The position numbers and the translations under genes are program-made. The notes under the pieces were generated by a model. It had not been told where the DNA came from and searched no databases. It worked only from the letters and a program-made list of their open reading frames with translations. DNA of 64,000 nucleotides, from NCBI RefSeq assembly GCF_900115085.1, contig NZ_FOVF01000021.1, positions 1-64,000 of the forward strand. The letters are read 5' to 3'. Source of the stretch: Dokdonella immobilis (GTDB lineage Bacteria; Pseudomonadota; Gammaproteobacteria; Xanthomonadales; Rhodanobacteraceae). Below, piece by piece: positions 48,336 through 56,694 of the stretch (positions are counted from its first letter, which is position 1; each line of letters starts with the position of its first letter).

Positions 48336-51332
48336 TCAGGGAATCCGCCGCAGAAGATCGGGATGCCGGTCAAAAACCTGGGTGCGCCAATCGGCGTGGG
48401 TGCGGTCGATTTCGTCGACGGCGAGATCGGGCACATAGCCAAATGCGCAATTTCGACCGCTCTCCTTCGCCAGATACAAGGCACGGTCGGCGACGCTCAG
48501 CACAAAATCCATGTTGAACAGATCAACGCGCTCCCGATAGAACGGATAGACCGACCATCCCACCGAGGCAGTCGGATCGATCAGCACGCCGCTTTCCAGT
48601 TCGACGGTGGTCTCGCGCAAGGCCTCGACGATCCGGCTGGCCAGTTTCCCGCCGTCGTCGCGGAGCCGGTTCATGCCGAGGTAGATGAACTCCTCGCCGC
48701 CGAAGCGGAAGATCAGGTCGTCCTTGCGCTTGATCTCCTGCAAGCGTTGGGCGACGGCCTTGAGCACCATGTCGCCGGCGGCGTGGCCGTGCTGGTCGTT
48801 GATGTGCTTGAAATGGTCGAGGTCGATCGCGCAGACGATCACGTCGACCGGATCGCTCGCCCTGACGCGCTTTGCGTTGTTGGTGATCGCGGGTACCTCT
48901 TCGCGCACCCATTCGCCGAAGCGATGCCGGTTCCAGAGTCCGGTCAGGGGATCGGTCGCTGCGGCATGCTGCAGTGCCTCGGTCTTCAACGCCACCAGCC
49001 GTTCGAGCTCCGCGCTGCGAGCGCGCAGCGCGCGCACCCGCCACTGGCCGGCCAGCACGATCAGACCCAGGCCGGCCACCCAGAATGCGACGACGGTCGA
49101 TGTACGCCGGTACCAGGGCGCGATCACGGTGATCGGAACCGAGGCCAGGCCGCCTGGCGCGCCCGCCGCGTCGCGCGCCTCCACTTCAAAAAGCAGGTTC
49201 CCGGCCGGCAGGTTGGTGAAATCCCGCCGCACCTCGTTGCTCCACTTGCTCCATTCTCCGTCGCCACCCTCCTGGCGAATTCGCGAGCGGTAGCTGTTGA
49301 GCTCGGAAGCGCGGTAACTGGGCAGGGCGAAGCCGAAGCGGGCGCTGTCGCCCTCGGCCAGGCTCAACGCCGGGACCGCACCGTAGCCCGAGTAAAGGGT
49401 CCGATCGCCGTTCGATATCTCGCGGATCAGAACCTGCAGGGTCCGGGGAACCGGCAGATTGACCGAAGGGTCGACGCGCACGATGCCCGAGTCGGTGGCG
49501 AGCCAGACGATGCCACTCTTGTCCATCAGGATGTCGCGAATATTGCCGAACCCGGCGATGCCGTCGAACACGCTTTGCTGGTAGGTGTAGACGCCCGAAA
49601 CGCCCTTGGAGAGGAGCTTGAGCCGGCCAGACGAATTGGCAACCAGGATTTCGTTCGGGTTGAGTGGCAGGAACTGCGTAACCGGGCCGCTTTGTTCGAA
49701 CGGCAGCCGGGAACTCGATTCGAATCGACCATTCGAAAAATGATGGAATCCGCTGAGGCTGCCGATGAACGCCTCGCCGCCGATGAGCTTGAGGGCAAGT
49801 TCGCCGGGCGGTACGCCGTCGCGTGCATTGAATTCCGTCAACGCGGCGTCGGCCAGGAATTCGGAACCGGTTTTTGGGGTCAGTCGCGCGACGCGACCCA
49901 GGTTCGAGGACAGCCAGATGTCGCCGCCCGGCTCGTGGACGATCCCGAGCACGTCGAAGCTCACATCGTCGCGCACATCCATTTCGGACCAGGTTCCACC
50001 GGCCTCGCGGATGCGGGCCAGTCCGAACCGCAGGCCGAGCAGCACCTCGTCAGGTGACGCGGGGCTGACAAAAGAAGAGAAGACGTTGCGCTTCTGCAGA
50101 ACGAGCAAACGACCCTCGCTGCTCCAGACGCCATTGTCGGTCAAGGCCAGAAAATCATCGCCCTGGCTCACTGCGCGATGGATCCAGGGAAAATTCGGCG
50201 TCATCCTCTCGAAGGTCGTCATGCGACCCTCATTCTTCAACAGCGTGAAGCTCTTGCTGGTGTAGGCGATGATGCCCTGGCCGTTTTCGATCGCACCGAT
50301 TGGAGATTCGTAGATCCCCTGCGATTCCTGGAACAGCGAGACGCGCGAGGGCCAGTCGATGCGCGTGATCGCATTGCTCCAGGCGACCCAGATGCTGCCT
50401 TCGTAGTCGACGTGGATGGCCTGGGCACCCGGCAGGGCGCCGAATTGGCTGGCCTGGAAGCGGGCGATCTCGTTCCAGGTTTCATCGAGTATGACGAGGT
50501 CCCCGTTGACGAAAGGCAGGCCGAATGTGCCGTCCACCAGCGCCCGCGCGACGCCAATCTGCCCAACCAGGGCTTCGGAATTTCCGAGCACGGCAGGTTC
50601 CGGGGGCTGGTCGAGGTCCGCCCAGGTCGCGATTTCTATCGGGTCATGGGAAATCCCGGCCAGTCCCCGAACACCGTAGGGCATCAGCGCCGCAAGCGAC
50701 CGCTGGGCGTGGAACTCGCCGCCCGTGACGAGTTTGAGACTTCGTCCCGACACATGCTTGAGGCCGAAACGATCATCGCGCACATACAGTTCGCCACGGA
50801 CTGAGAACAGGCGGCCAAAACGATTCTCTGCCGGCAACACGAACATGCCCTTGGAATCCCGGCATATCAGACTGGGTTCGGAACGCACGCACCATTGACC
50901 CGAACCCGATGCGAATTCCCAGATATGGCCGAGCCCGACCAGACCGCCGGGCACCTCCGTTGCCAGATCCCTGGCCCGCACCCGGTGACCCTCGCTGGAC
51001 ACGGCGAGCAGGAATTCGGAGCCGCCGACGATGATCTCGCCCGCGTCGGTGATACCCAGTGCGGTCACCATGCGCGCATCGGGCAACGGCAGCCGACTCC
51101 ACTTGATGCCATCGAATTCCAGCACGCCGACATTGTCGGCCACATAGATCAAGCCGTCCTTGCCCTGGACGATGCTTCGGAACGGCGGCGCGGCGTATTG
51201 ATCGTCCGCGATGATCTCCTTGAAGTTCCAGGTCTTCGATTGCGGCATCGCCGACTGGGCGAACGCCAGCGCGGGCACCAGCAGGATTCCGATCACGAGA
51301 AGGATGGAAAGGGGGATTTCGTCGATTTTCAT
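48336..51332 (-). CDS. Membrane diguanylate cyclase with periplasmic beta-propeller
   Basis: 998 residues: signal peptide, beta-propeller repeats (about 30-600), a Y_Y_Y-type Ig domain (GDSARFGFALPSYRASELNS), one membrane helix (VVAFWVAGLGLIVLAGQW) and a GGDEF domain. The active loop is GGEEF in FRFGGEEFIYLGM, and an inhibitory-site RxxD (RKDD) lies five residues ahead. It should make cyclic di-GMP in response to a periplasmic signal. ATG 51332 begins the signal peptide. It is divergent from the small peptide gene. Confidence 0.92.
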   Translation of the reverse strand: MKIDEIPLSILLVIGILLVPALAFAQSAMPQSKTWNFKEIIADDQYAAPPFRSIVQGKDGLIYVADNVGVLEFDGIKWSRLPLPDARMVTALGITDAGEIIVGGSEFLLAVSSEGHRVRARDLATEVPGGLVGLGHIWEFASGSGQWCVRSEPSLICRDSKGMFVLPAENRFGRLFSVRGELYVRDDRFGLKHVSGRSLKLVTGGEFHAQRSLAALMPYGVRGLAGISHDPIEIATWADLDQPPEPAVLGNSEALVGQIGVARALVDGTFGLPFVNGDLVILDETWNEIARFQASQFGALPGAQAIHVDYEGSIWVAWSNAITRIDWPSRVSLFQESQGIYESPIGAIENGQGIIAYTSKSFTLLKNEGRMTTFERMTPNFPWIHRAVSQGDDFLALTDNGVWSSEGRLLVLQKRNVFSSFVSPASPDEVLLGLRFGLARIREAGGTWSEMDVRDDVSFDVLGIVHEPGGDIWLSSNLGRVARLTPKTGSEFLADAALTEFNARDGVPPGELALKLIGGEAFIGSLSGFHHFSNGRFESSSRLPFEQSGPVTQFLPLNPNEILVANSSGRLKLLSKGVSGVYTYQQSVFDGIAGFGNIRDILMDKSGIVWLATDSGIVRVDPSVNLPVPRTLQVLIREISNGDRTLYSGYGAVPALSLAEGDSARFGFALPSYRASELNSYRSRIRQEGGDGEWSKWSNEVRRDFTNLPAGNLLFEVEARDAAGAPGGLASVPITVIAPWYRRTSTVVAFWVAGLGLIVLAGQWRVRALRARSAELERLVALKTEALQHAAATDPLTGLWNRHRFGEWVREEVPAITNNAKRVRASDPVDVIVCAIDLDHFKHINDQHGHAAGDMVLKAVAQRLQEIKRKDDLIFRFGGEEFIYLGMNRLRDDGGKLASRIVEALRETTVELESGVLIDPTASVGWSVYPFYRERVDLFNMDFVLSVADRALYLAKESGRNCAFGYVPDLAVDEIDRTHADWRTQVFDRHPDLLRRIP

Positions 51333-51398
51333 GTCGGGCGCCCGGTGGACAAGGGTGCCAGCCGCGACTGGCCATGGCAATGCACCGATATCCAAAGC

Positions 51399-51427
51399 TT
51401 GACTTGGCCGCACCCTGGTTCTAGCTT
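51399..51427 (+). promoter_or_regulatory. Sigma-70-type promoter of the peptide gene
   Basis: TTGACT (51399-51404), a 17 bp spacer and TAGCTT (51422-51427). The predicted start near 51435 gives a 50-nt leader before ATG 51485. Confidence 0.55.
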
Positions 51428-51484
51428 CACCTGGCGGGTTCTGCAAATGTCCCGTTCCCAAGCAACCGACAACGAGGCCACAAG

Positions 51485-51649
51485 ATGAACCAGGACACCC
51501 AGGGGAAACTGGAAATTTCGGGGAAGGTCGTCGAACAGCTCAATGCCATGGCACGCAACAGTGCGACACCAGGCGGCTATAGCCAGGCTCCGCGAACGCC
51601 TGGGCCCACGCCGAGTCCCAACATCAGCCGCGAAGGTCAGCAAGACTAG
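51485..51649 (+). CDS. Small proline-rich peptide, possible modified-peptide precursor
   Basis: 54 residues. The N-terminal half is charged and helical (QDTQGKLEISGKVVEQLNAM); the C-terminal half is Gly/Pro/Ser-rich (ATPGGYSQAPRTPGPTPSPN). ATG 51485 is preceded by GAGGCCACAAG. A 6 bp stem-loop (51668-51687) follows the stop, then a 2OG-Fe(II) oxygenase and a cupin-like gene on the same strand. A leader-like half, a core-like half and adjacent oxygenases resemble a ribosomally made, modified peptide, but no protease or exporter is adjacent and I know no named family. The coding call rests on the promoter, start context and layout. Confidence 0.55.
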   Translation: MNQDTQGKLEISGKVVEQLNAMARNSATPGGYSQAPRTPGPTPSPNISREGQQD

Positions 51650-51667
51650 CCGGATACGCCCACAGCG

Positions 51668-51687
51668 GAGGCGGGATCTCTCGCCTC
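51668..51687 (+). promoter_or_regulatory. Stem-loop after the peptide gene
   Basis: GAGGCG/CGCCTC with an 8-base loop, 18 bp after the peptide stop and with no T-run. It could lower expression of the downstream enzyme genes relative to the peptide. Confidence 0.35.
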
Positions 51688-51816
51688 TTCGGGCAACTGC
51701 GATTTTCGCGCGGCTCGGGAGGTGCATCGCTTCCCGGCAGGGCGCCGCGATTTCACCCCTATCGATTCCTGAAGTGGTCGCCGGCTGTTGGTCCGCGACC
51801 GGTCGAGACCGGCCCC

Positions 51817-52905
51817 ATGAGTCCCAGTCCGCAGAGCCTTGAGCTCAATCCGCGCGCCAGAATCTCGATCCACGACCACGAGCAGCCGCCGTCGTTTCTG
51901 GTCGAGGCGCCGATCAAGGGCGCATCGTTTTCCTCCGTTCGGGTCGGCGCCGACAACCTGCCCGGCGCGCATGCCTTTCTCTGTTCGATCCTGATCGAAG
52001 GACGCCAGGATGTGCAGGTCAGTGCACTGGATGCAGACGAACTGTGCCGGATCGGCCTGTTTGCGCCGGTCGATGCGCTGCCGCAGGCCGTGACCTACCA
52101 GTTTCCTCTGCGTGACCCTGCGCCGGGGACCCCGTTGCGGTCGCGCCCCAGCGTCACCGACCCGGAGGGCCGGACAGGGCGTCGCCTCTCCTCCCTGCGT
52201 CTCCCCGCCGAGTGGTCCGAACAGGGGCTTCGCTTTGAACCACACCACCACGGCAGCGTCTGGTCGCCGGTGCAGGTCGCAAGCGCGGCAGAAACCGGCG
52301 CCCGCCACGATCAAGCGGACGAGGCCGCAAAGCTGCAAGCGGCGCTGGACAGCGAAGCGACCCGCGCCCACTTCGAACGTGAGGGGTTCGCCGTCCTCGA
52401 CAACCTGCTTCCCTCCGAGCATGTCGAGGAAATGGGGCGATATTTCCAGGCCCTGGCGACGCAGGGATTCCTGACCTGCAGCGAAGACCGTGGAACCCGC
52501 CGCTACATCGCGCACAATGATCCGGTCGCCCATTTCTGGCACGGCCAATTGAACGAGCGCGTCTCGCAACTGGCCGGGCGGCGGACCAAGCCGTCCTACT
52601 CGTTCGTGTCGGTCTACCTCGCCGGCGGGGACCTGTTCTGGCACACCGACCGACCTCCCTGCGAGTACACGCTCACCCTGCTGCTCGACTACGCACCGCT
52701 CGACGCCGAGGGCCGTTCACCCTGGGCGCTCAAGCTGACCGGACGTGACGGCACGGTCCACTCGCTGCATCAAGGCATCGGCGAGGCGCTGATCTTCAAG
52801 GGGCGCGAACTCAGGCACGGGCGCGACATGTTGCCGGAGGGACACCGCTCCGCCTCGCTGCTGTTCCACTTCGTCGACCAGGACTATGACGGGGTGATGG
52901 AGTGA
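51817..52905 (+). CDS. 2OG-Fe(II) oxygenase (prolyl-hydroxylase-like)
   Basis: 362 residues. The C-terminal half (about 180-362) is a double-stranded beta-helix dioxygenase: iron ligands His276 and Asp278 in FWHTDRPPCEYTL, distal His334 in ELRHGRD, and Arg344 for 2-oxoglutarate. The N-terminal 150 residues are an extra domain I do not recognise. Such enzymes hydroxylate proline, lysine or small molecules. The proline-rich peptide encoded 167 bp upstream is a natural candidate substrate, an inference. The start has no strong ribosome site; a CCGGTC/GACCGG dyad lies just ahead of it. Confidence 0.85.
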   Translation: MSPSPQSLELNPRARISIHDHEQPPSFLVEAPIKGASFSSVRVGADNLPGAHAFLCSILIEGRQDVQVSALDADELCRIGLFAPVDALPQAVTYQFPLRDPAPGTPLRSRPSVTDPEGRTGRRLSSLRLPAEWSEQGLRFEPHHHGSVWSPVQVASAAETGARHDQADEAAKLQAALDSEATRAHFEREGFAVLDNLLPSEHVEEMGRYFQALATQGFLTCSEDRGTRRYIAHNDPVAHFWHGQLNERVSQLAGRRTKPSYSFVSVYLAGGDLFWHTDRPPCEYTLTLLLDYAPLDAEGRSPWALKLTGRDGTVHSLHQGIGEALIFKGRELRHGRDMLPEGHRSASLLFHFVDQDYDGVME

Positions 52906-52960
52906 GCCACGCGCGCGCTCGTTCGATCGACGTCATTGCCGTCGCGCCGCGGATACCGGG

Positions 52961-54262
52961 ATGACCGCCGCGACGTGCCCTGCGCCGTCTGCGGTCGCGG
53001 GCGCGCATAGCGTCCAGGCCTACTTTCATCGCCTCGGAGAACGCATTTCATCCGAGCTCGGCGAGGGCCGCGCAGCGGTCTACGCCGGTCTCGAACGCGT
53101 GGCCGCGGAGCAACTGGCGGCGTTCAATCCCTCCGCACACATCAGCCACGCCGATCTGGTCGATTACGTGCTCGGCGCGGAGACGCTGTGCAAGCAAGCC
53201 GATCTCGACGGCAATTTCGCCGAACCGCCCGTGTCGCTGTACAACGGCGGCGACTTCGATATCTCGGCGCTGACCTGGCTGGACGGCACCACGAGCATCC
53301 ACCAGCATGCATTCTGCGGCGCCTTCCATGTGCTTTCCGGCTCGAGCATCCATTGCCGCTACCGTTTCGATCCGTGGCGGCCCCCGGAGCCCCGCCAGCG
53401 CGCCATCGCCGGTCGCCTCGCGCTGCTTGACCTCGAAGTCCTGCATGCCGGCGACACGCGCGTCATCGCCCGAGGCGACGACCTGATCCATTCGCTGTTT
53501 CACATGATCCGGCCCTCGGTGACGATTGTGATCCGCACGATTACCGATGATGCCGGCGCCGACGTGCAATACGACTACCGATGGCCCGGCCTCGCCCACC
53601 ATCCCTTCCAGCGCCATGCGCCGACCATTCGCAAGCAACAGTACTTGCGCATGCTGCGTGTGCTCGATGAAAGCGCGGCACCGGCGCATCTGCGACGCGT
53701 CCTCGCCGATGCCGATCTGTTTCTTGCCTACGTGCTGGTCTCGGAGCAGACGAGGATATCCGCGGACCCGGACCAAGCCCGAGCGCTATCCTCGTTGTGC
53801 TCAAGGTTGTCCGCCAACGAACAAGACCTGGTGTGCCGCGCCGCGCACAACGACCTGCTGAGCCAGACCCTCGTCGATTGCCGGCGCAAGCTGCACGACC
53901 CTGGCCATCGTTTCCTGCTCGCCCTGCTGCTCAACGTGTTCGATCGCGAGGAGTTGCTCGGCCTGGTCCAGCGTGAGTTCGAGGTTGCCGACTCGGTCGA
54001 CCAGGTCATGTGCTGGGTCGCCGAAATGACCGGCAACACCGATCGTTACCAGAACCTGATCGGGCTCGACTTCAGTGCGACCGAGCTGCAGATGCTCGAA
54101 GCGATGGTGCGCGGTGCCGGACTCGAAGTCGTGCTCGAACAATTCGCCGACCGCTACGGTGCCGCGGAAGTCGACCGCCAGCGCGACGCCCTGGCAGCCC
54201 TGTTCGCCGCCCTGAAACGCTGCGCGCTGTTCCATCACATCTTCGCCGACCTGCCGGAATAA
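52961..54262 (+). CDS. Cupin-like protein of unknown function
   Basis: 433 residues. The N-terminal part contains a cupin-type metal motif: His114 and His116 in SIHQHAFCGAFHVLSG, a further His123, and His177/His181 in DDLIHSLFHMIRPSV, reminiscent of thiol dioxygenases. The C-terminal 220 residues are all-helical and not recognised. It follows the oxygenase by 55 bp on the same strand, so both may act on the same substrate. The catalytic role is open; a second peptide-modifying enzyme is possible. Confidence 0.7.
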   Translation: MTAATCPAPSAVAGAHSVQAYFHRLGERISSELGEGRAAVYAGLERVAAEQLAAFNPSAHISHADLVDYVLGAETLCKQADLDGNFAEPPVSLYNGGDFDISALTWLDGTTSIHQHAFCGAFHVLSGSSIHCRYRFDPWRPPEPRQRAIAGRLALLDLEVLHAGDTRVIARGDDLIHSLFHMIRPSVTIVIRTITDDAGADVQYDYRWPGLAHHPFQRHAPTIRKQQYLRMLRVLDESAAPAHLRRVLADADLFLAYVLVSEQTRISADPDQARALSSLCSRLSANEQDLVCRAAHNDLLSQTLVDCRRKLHDPGHRFLLALLLNVFDREELLGLVQREFEVADSVDQVMCWVAEMTGNTDRYQNLIGLDFSATELQMLEAMVRGAGLEVVLEQFADRYGAAEVDRQRDALAALFAALKRCALFHHIFADLPE

Positions 54263-54365
54263 ACGGGGTCCGGGCAAACGGTGCCAGAGTGAGGCTTGCT
54301 CTTGCCGCCCGGACGATGCGGATGCTTTGTACCGGATCCGCCATGCTGATCGTCCTGACGGGCAA

Positions 54366-55106
54366 TCAAAACACCCAGACCACCGACCCGACCCAACGTT
54401 GCCTGGCAGGAAATGTGAACTCGAAGGGTGGGTCAAGCGCCTCGTAACGAAATCGCAGTGGGCCGGTCCAGATCCGGTTGATGCTGAGGTAGAGGTCTCC
54501 AAAGGCCGCATTGAGGGCCAGGTTTGCATATCGGTAATCGTGTGGGGGCGTACCGCTCGGATGCGCATGACCGAGGCTGATATCGATGCTGAAGCCTCCG
54601 CCGAGCGGCTGGCGCCAGCTCGATTCGATGCGCAACCAACCGTTGTAGCCAGCCGGGTCACCGATGTAGGCGTTGCCGACCCGCGGCGACCATGCGAATG
54701 CCAGCAGCCAGCGGCCGCGCCAGCCGAGCGCGGCATTGAGCTCGTCATACTGGAAGCCGGCGCGATTGCGGGCTTGCAGCGGTTCGTAGTGGATCAGGCC
54801 GAGCTGGGCCGACCAGTCGTCATCGAAGCGCCAGCGGCGATCGAGGTAGCCCGTGAGCTGGGTGTCGGGGCGTCCGGATGGGGCCCGGATCGCATGGGCA
54901 CCGAGGCCGACCACCCAGTCGTTTGCGAGCGTGCAATGCAGGTCGCCGAACGCGCTGGTCCGGCCTTCACTCTGGGAGATGCCGCGGTAGATGTTTTCCG
55001 AGGACAGTCCGAGCGCGCCCTTGCAAGGGCCGGCGCAGGCGGGCGCGGCCGCCATGAGGCCAGCGGAGCCCGCGGCGATGGCGATCGCCAGCGCGGCGCG
55101 CGTCAA
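54366..55106 (-). CDS. TorF-like outer-membrane protein
   Basis: 246 residues from TTG 55106, which is supported by GGAGAGG 5 nt upstream. A signal peptide (ALAIAIAAGSAGLMAAAPAC) is followed by SSENIYRGISQSEGRTSAFG, the hallmark of the TorF/Gcw-chp putative porins, then beta-strands to a terminal Phe (GSVVWVF). The substrate is unknown. Confidence 0.8.
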   Translation of the reverse strand: MTRAALAIAIAAGSAGLMAAAPACAGPCKGALGLSSENIYRGISQSEGRTSAFGDLHCTLANDWVVGLGAHAIRAPSGRPDTQLTGYLDRRWRFDDDWSAQLGLIHYEPLQARNRAGFQYDELNAALGWRGRWLLAFAWSPRVGNAYIGDPAGYNGWLRIESSWRQPLGGGFSIDISLGHAHPSGTPPHDYRYANLALNAAFGDLYLSINRIWTGPLRFRYEALDPPFEFTFPARQRWVGSVVWVF

Positions 55107-55313
55107 GCCGGCCTCTCCGCGATGGAAAACAGTGCCCGGCGAGACTGTCCGCCGTATACCGAAAACCGCGTGCTTGCAGGCGCGAGCCGGTAAGCTGGAC
55201 CTTCCGCCCGGAATGCGGTCATCGCGACAGGGCTGGCATTCGATGCAACCGTCGTGGTTCTCTCACGGTACATACCGTCGATGATCCAGGCCATGGGTGA
55301 ACAGGAAGCGCGC

Positions 55314-55949
55314 ATGAGAGAGAGTACCGCCTCGCGCAAGCATTGCGATCGAGCCCCTTCGGACGAGCATGAGCTCGCCCTGATCAGGGCTGTCGCACGC
55401 GGCGACCGCGCGGCGTTCGGGGCGTTGCATACACGCTACCACGGTCTGCTGATGCGGTTCCTGGTCCGCTCCACCTCGCGCCGCGATCTGGTCGAGGAGG
55501 TCGTCAATGACACCTTGTGGGCGGTCTGGCGCAGCGCCTCACGATTCCGCGGCGATTCCAAGCCACGCAGCTGGGTCATGGCGATCGCCTACCGCAGCCT
55601 GATGAAGGCCCTGCGCGATCGCCCCCTGCAAGCAGGGGCGATGCCGTCGACCGCCGCCGACGGTGGCGGCGACGGCATGGCCGAGCTCGTCGATGCCAGC
55701 AGCGACATCGCCCGCGCCGAGGCTCGCGACTGGATCCGGCGCGGGCTCGATCTGCTGCCCACCGAACAGCGCGTGACCCTCGAGCTCGCCTACTTTCTTG
55801 GCCAGTCCTGCGAGGAGATTGCGGTGATCATGGACTGCGCCGTGGGCACCGTGAAGGCGCGCATGTTTCACGCGCGCGTACGCCTGCGCAATACCCTGCC
55901 CGCTCTCGGCGGCGAGCCCGAACCCACGAATTCCCCGAAAACCGCATGA
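55314..55949 (+). CDS. ECF-type RNA polymerase sigma factor (pair 4)
   Basis: 211 residues from ATG 55314, chosen for AGGAA at 7 nt; ATG 55281 or 55293 would lengthen it. Region 2: AAFGALHTRYHGLLMRFLVR and DLVEEVVNDTLWAVWRSASR; region 4: LPTEQRVTLELAYFLGQSCE and EIAVIMDCAVGTVKARMFHA. It overlaps the anti-sigma gene as ATGA and leads a three-gene unit that ends in a subtilisin. Confidence 0.92.
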   Translation: MRESTASRKHCDRAPSDEHELALIRAVARGDRAAFGALHTRYHGLLMRFLVRSTSRRDLVEEVVNDTLWAVWRSASRFRGDSKPRSWVMAIAYRSLMKALRDRPLQAGAMPSTAADGGGDGMAELVDASSDIARAEARDWIRRGLDLLPTEQRVTLELAYFLGQSCEEIAVIMDCAVGTVKARMFHARVRLRNTLPALGGEPEPTNSPKTA

Positions 55950-56689
55950 CCACGCACGATCCCATCCATCGCCAGGCCTGGGAGCTCATTCCCTGGCTGG
56001 TCAACGACACCCTTGAAAAGGACACCCGCGAGAGGATCGAAGCGCACCTTTGCACCTGCGCCGACTGTCGTGAGGAGCTGGCCTTCCAGCGCCGGATCCA
56101 GGCCGGCATGGAGGAGGACCTGTCCAGCGGCGGGGTTGCGGCCCCCGTTGCGCTGGTCCGCCTGTTCGAGCGCATCGACGCCGAAGACGAGGCCGCGGCG
56201 CACGATGCCAGCCACGATCCGTTGGACCTCGACGATCGGAGACCTGCAACGCGGCCAGGGACAAGGGTGGGTCATGCGCGGACGAACCGATGGTTGGTCG
56301 CAGCCGTCATCGTCGAAGCCCTGGCACTCGGCGGTCTCGGCACCCTGTTGGCCAGCCAGCACGATGCAGGCAACACGACGGGAAGCTACGTGACCCTGAG
56401 CCAGGCGTTGCAGCCGGCGCCCGACGCGGCGATCCGGCTTGTGCCGTCGCCGACACTGAGGGTCGGCGAATTGCAGGCCCTGCTCGGCGAAGCCGGTCTG
56501 CGCATCGTCGGCAGCAATGCCGGTGGCACGATCCTCGCCCTCGGCTTCGACCGCACCGCTGGGCTGTCGGAGGACAGGCAGGGAAATGCACAGCGGCAGC
56601 GCATCGAAGCAACCGTGCGGCAGTTGCGCGCGAACCAAGCGATCCTGCTGGTCGAGCCCATTGGTGTGTCATCGGCGACTCCGCCTTGA
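55946..56689 (+). CDS. Zinc-finger anti-sigma factor (pair 4)
   Basis: 247 residues. The N-terminal zf-HC2 domain has HLCTCADCREEL (His-x3-Cys-x2-Cys), the classic ZAS anti-sigma motif. One membrane helix (WLVAAVIVEALALGGLGTLL) is followed by a periplasmic domain of about 120 residues. It overlaps the ECF gene by 4 bp. Of the four anti-sigma candidates in the window it is the only one with a clear zinc motif. Confidence 0.9.
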   Translation: MTTHDPIHRQAWELIPWLVNDTLEKDTRERIEAHLCTCADCREELAFQRRIQAGMEEDLSSGGVAAPVALVRLFERIDAEDEAAAHDASHDPLDLDDRRPATRPGTRVGHARTNRWLVAAVIVEALALGGLGTLLASQHDAGNTTGSYVTLSQALQPAPDAAIRLVPSPTLRVGELQALLGEAGLRIVGSNAGGTILALGFDRTAGLSEDRQGNAQRQRIEATVRQLRANQAILLVEPIGVSSATPP

Positions 56690-56694
56690 GCGCG

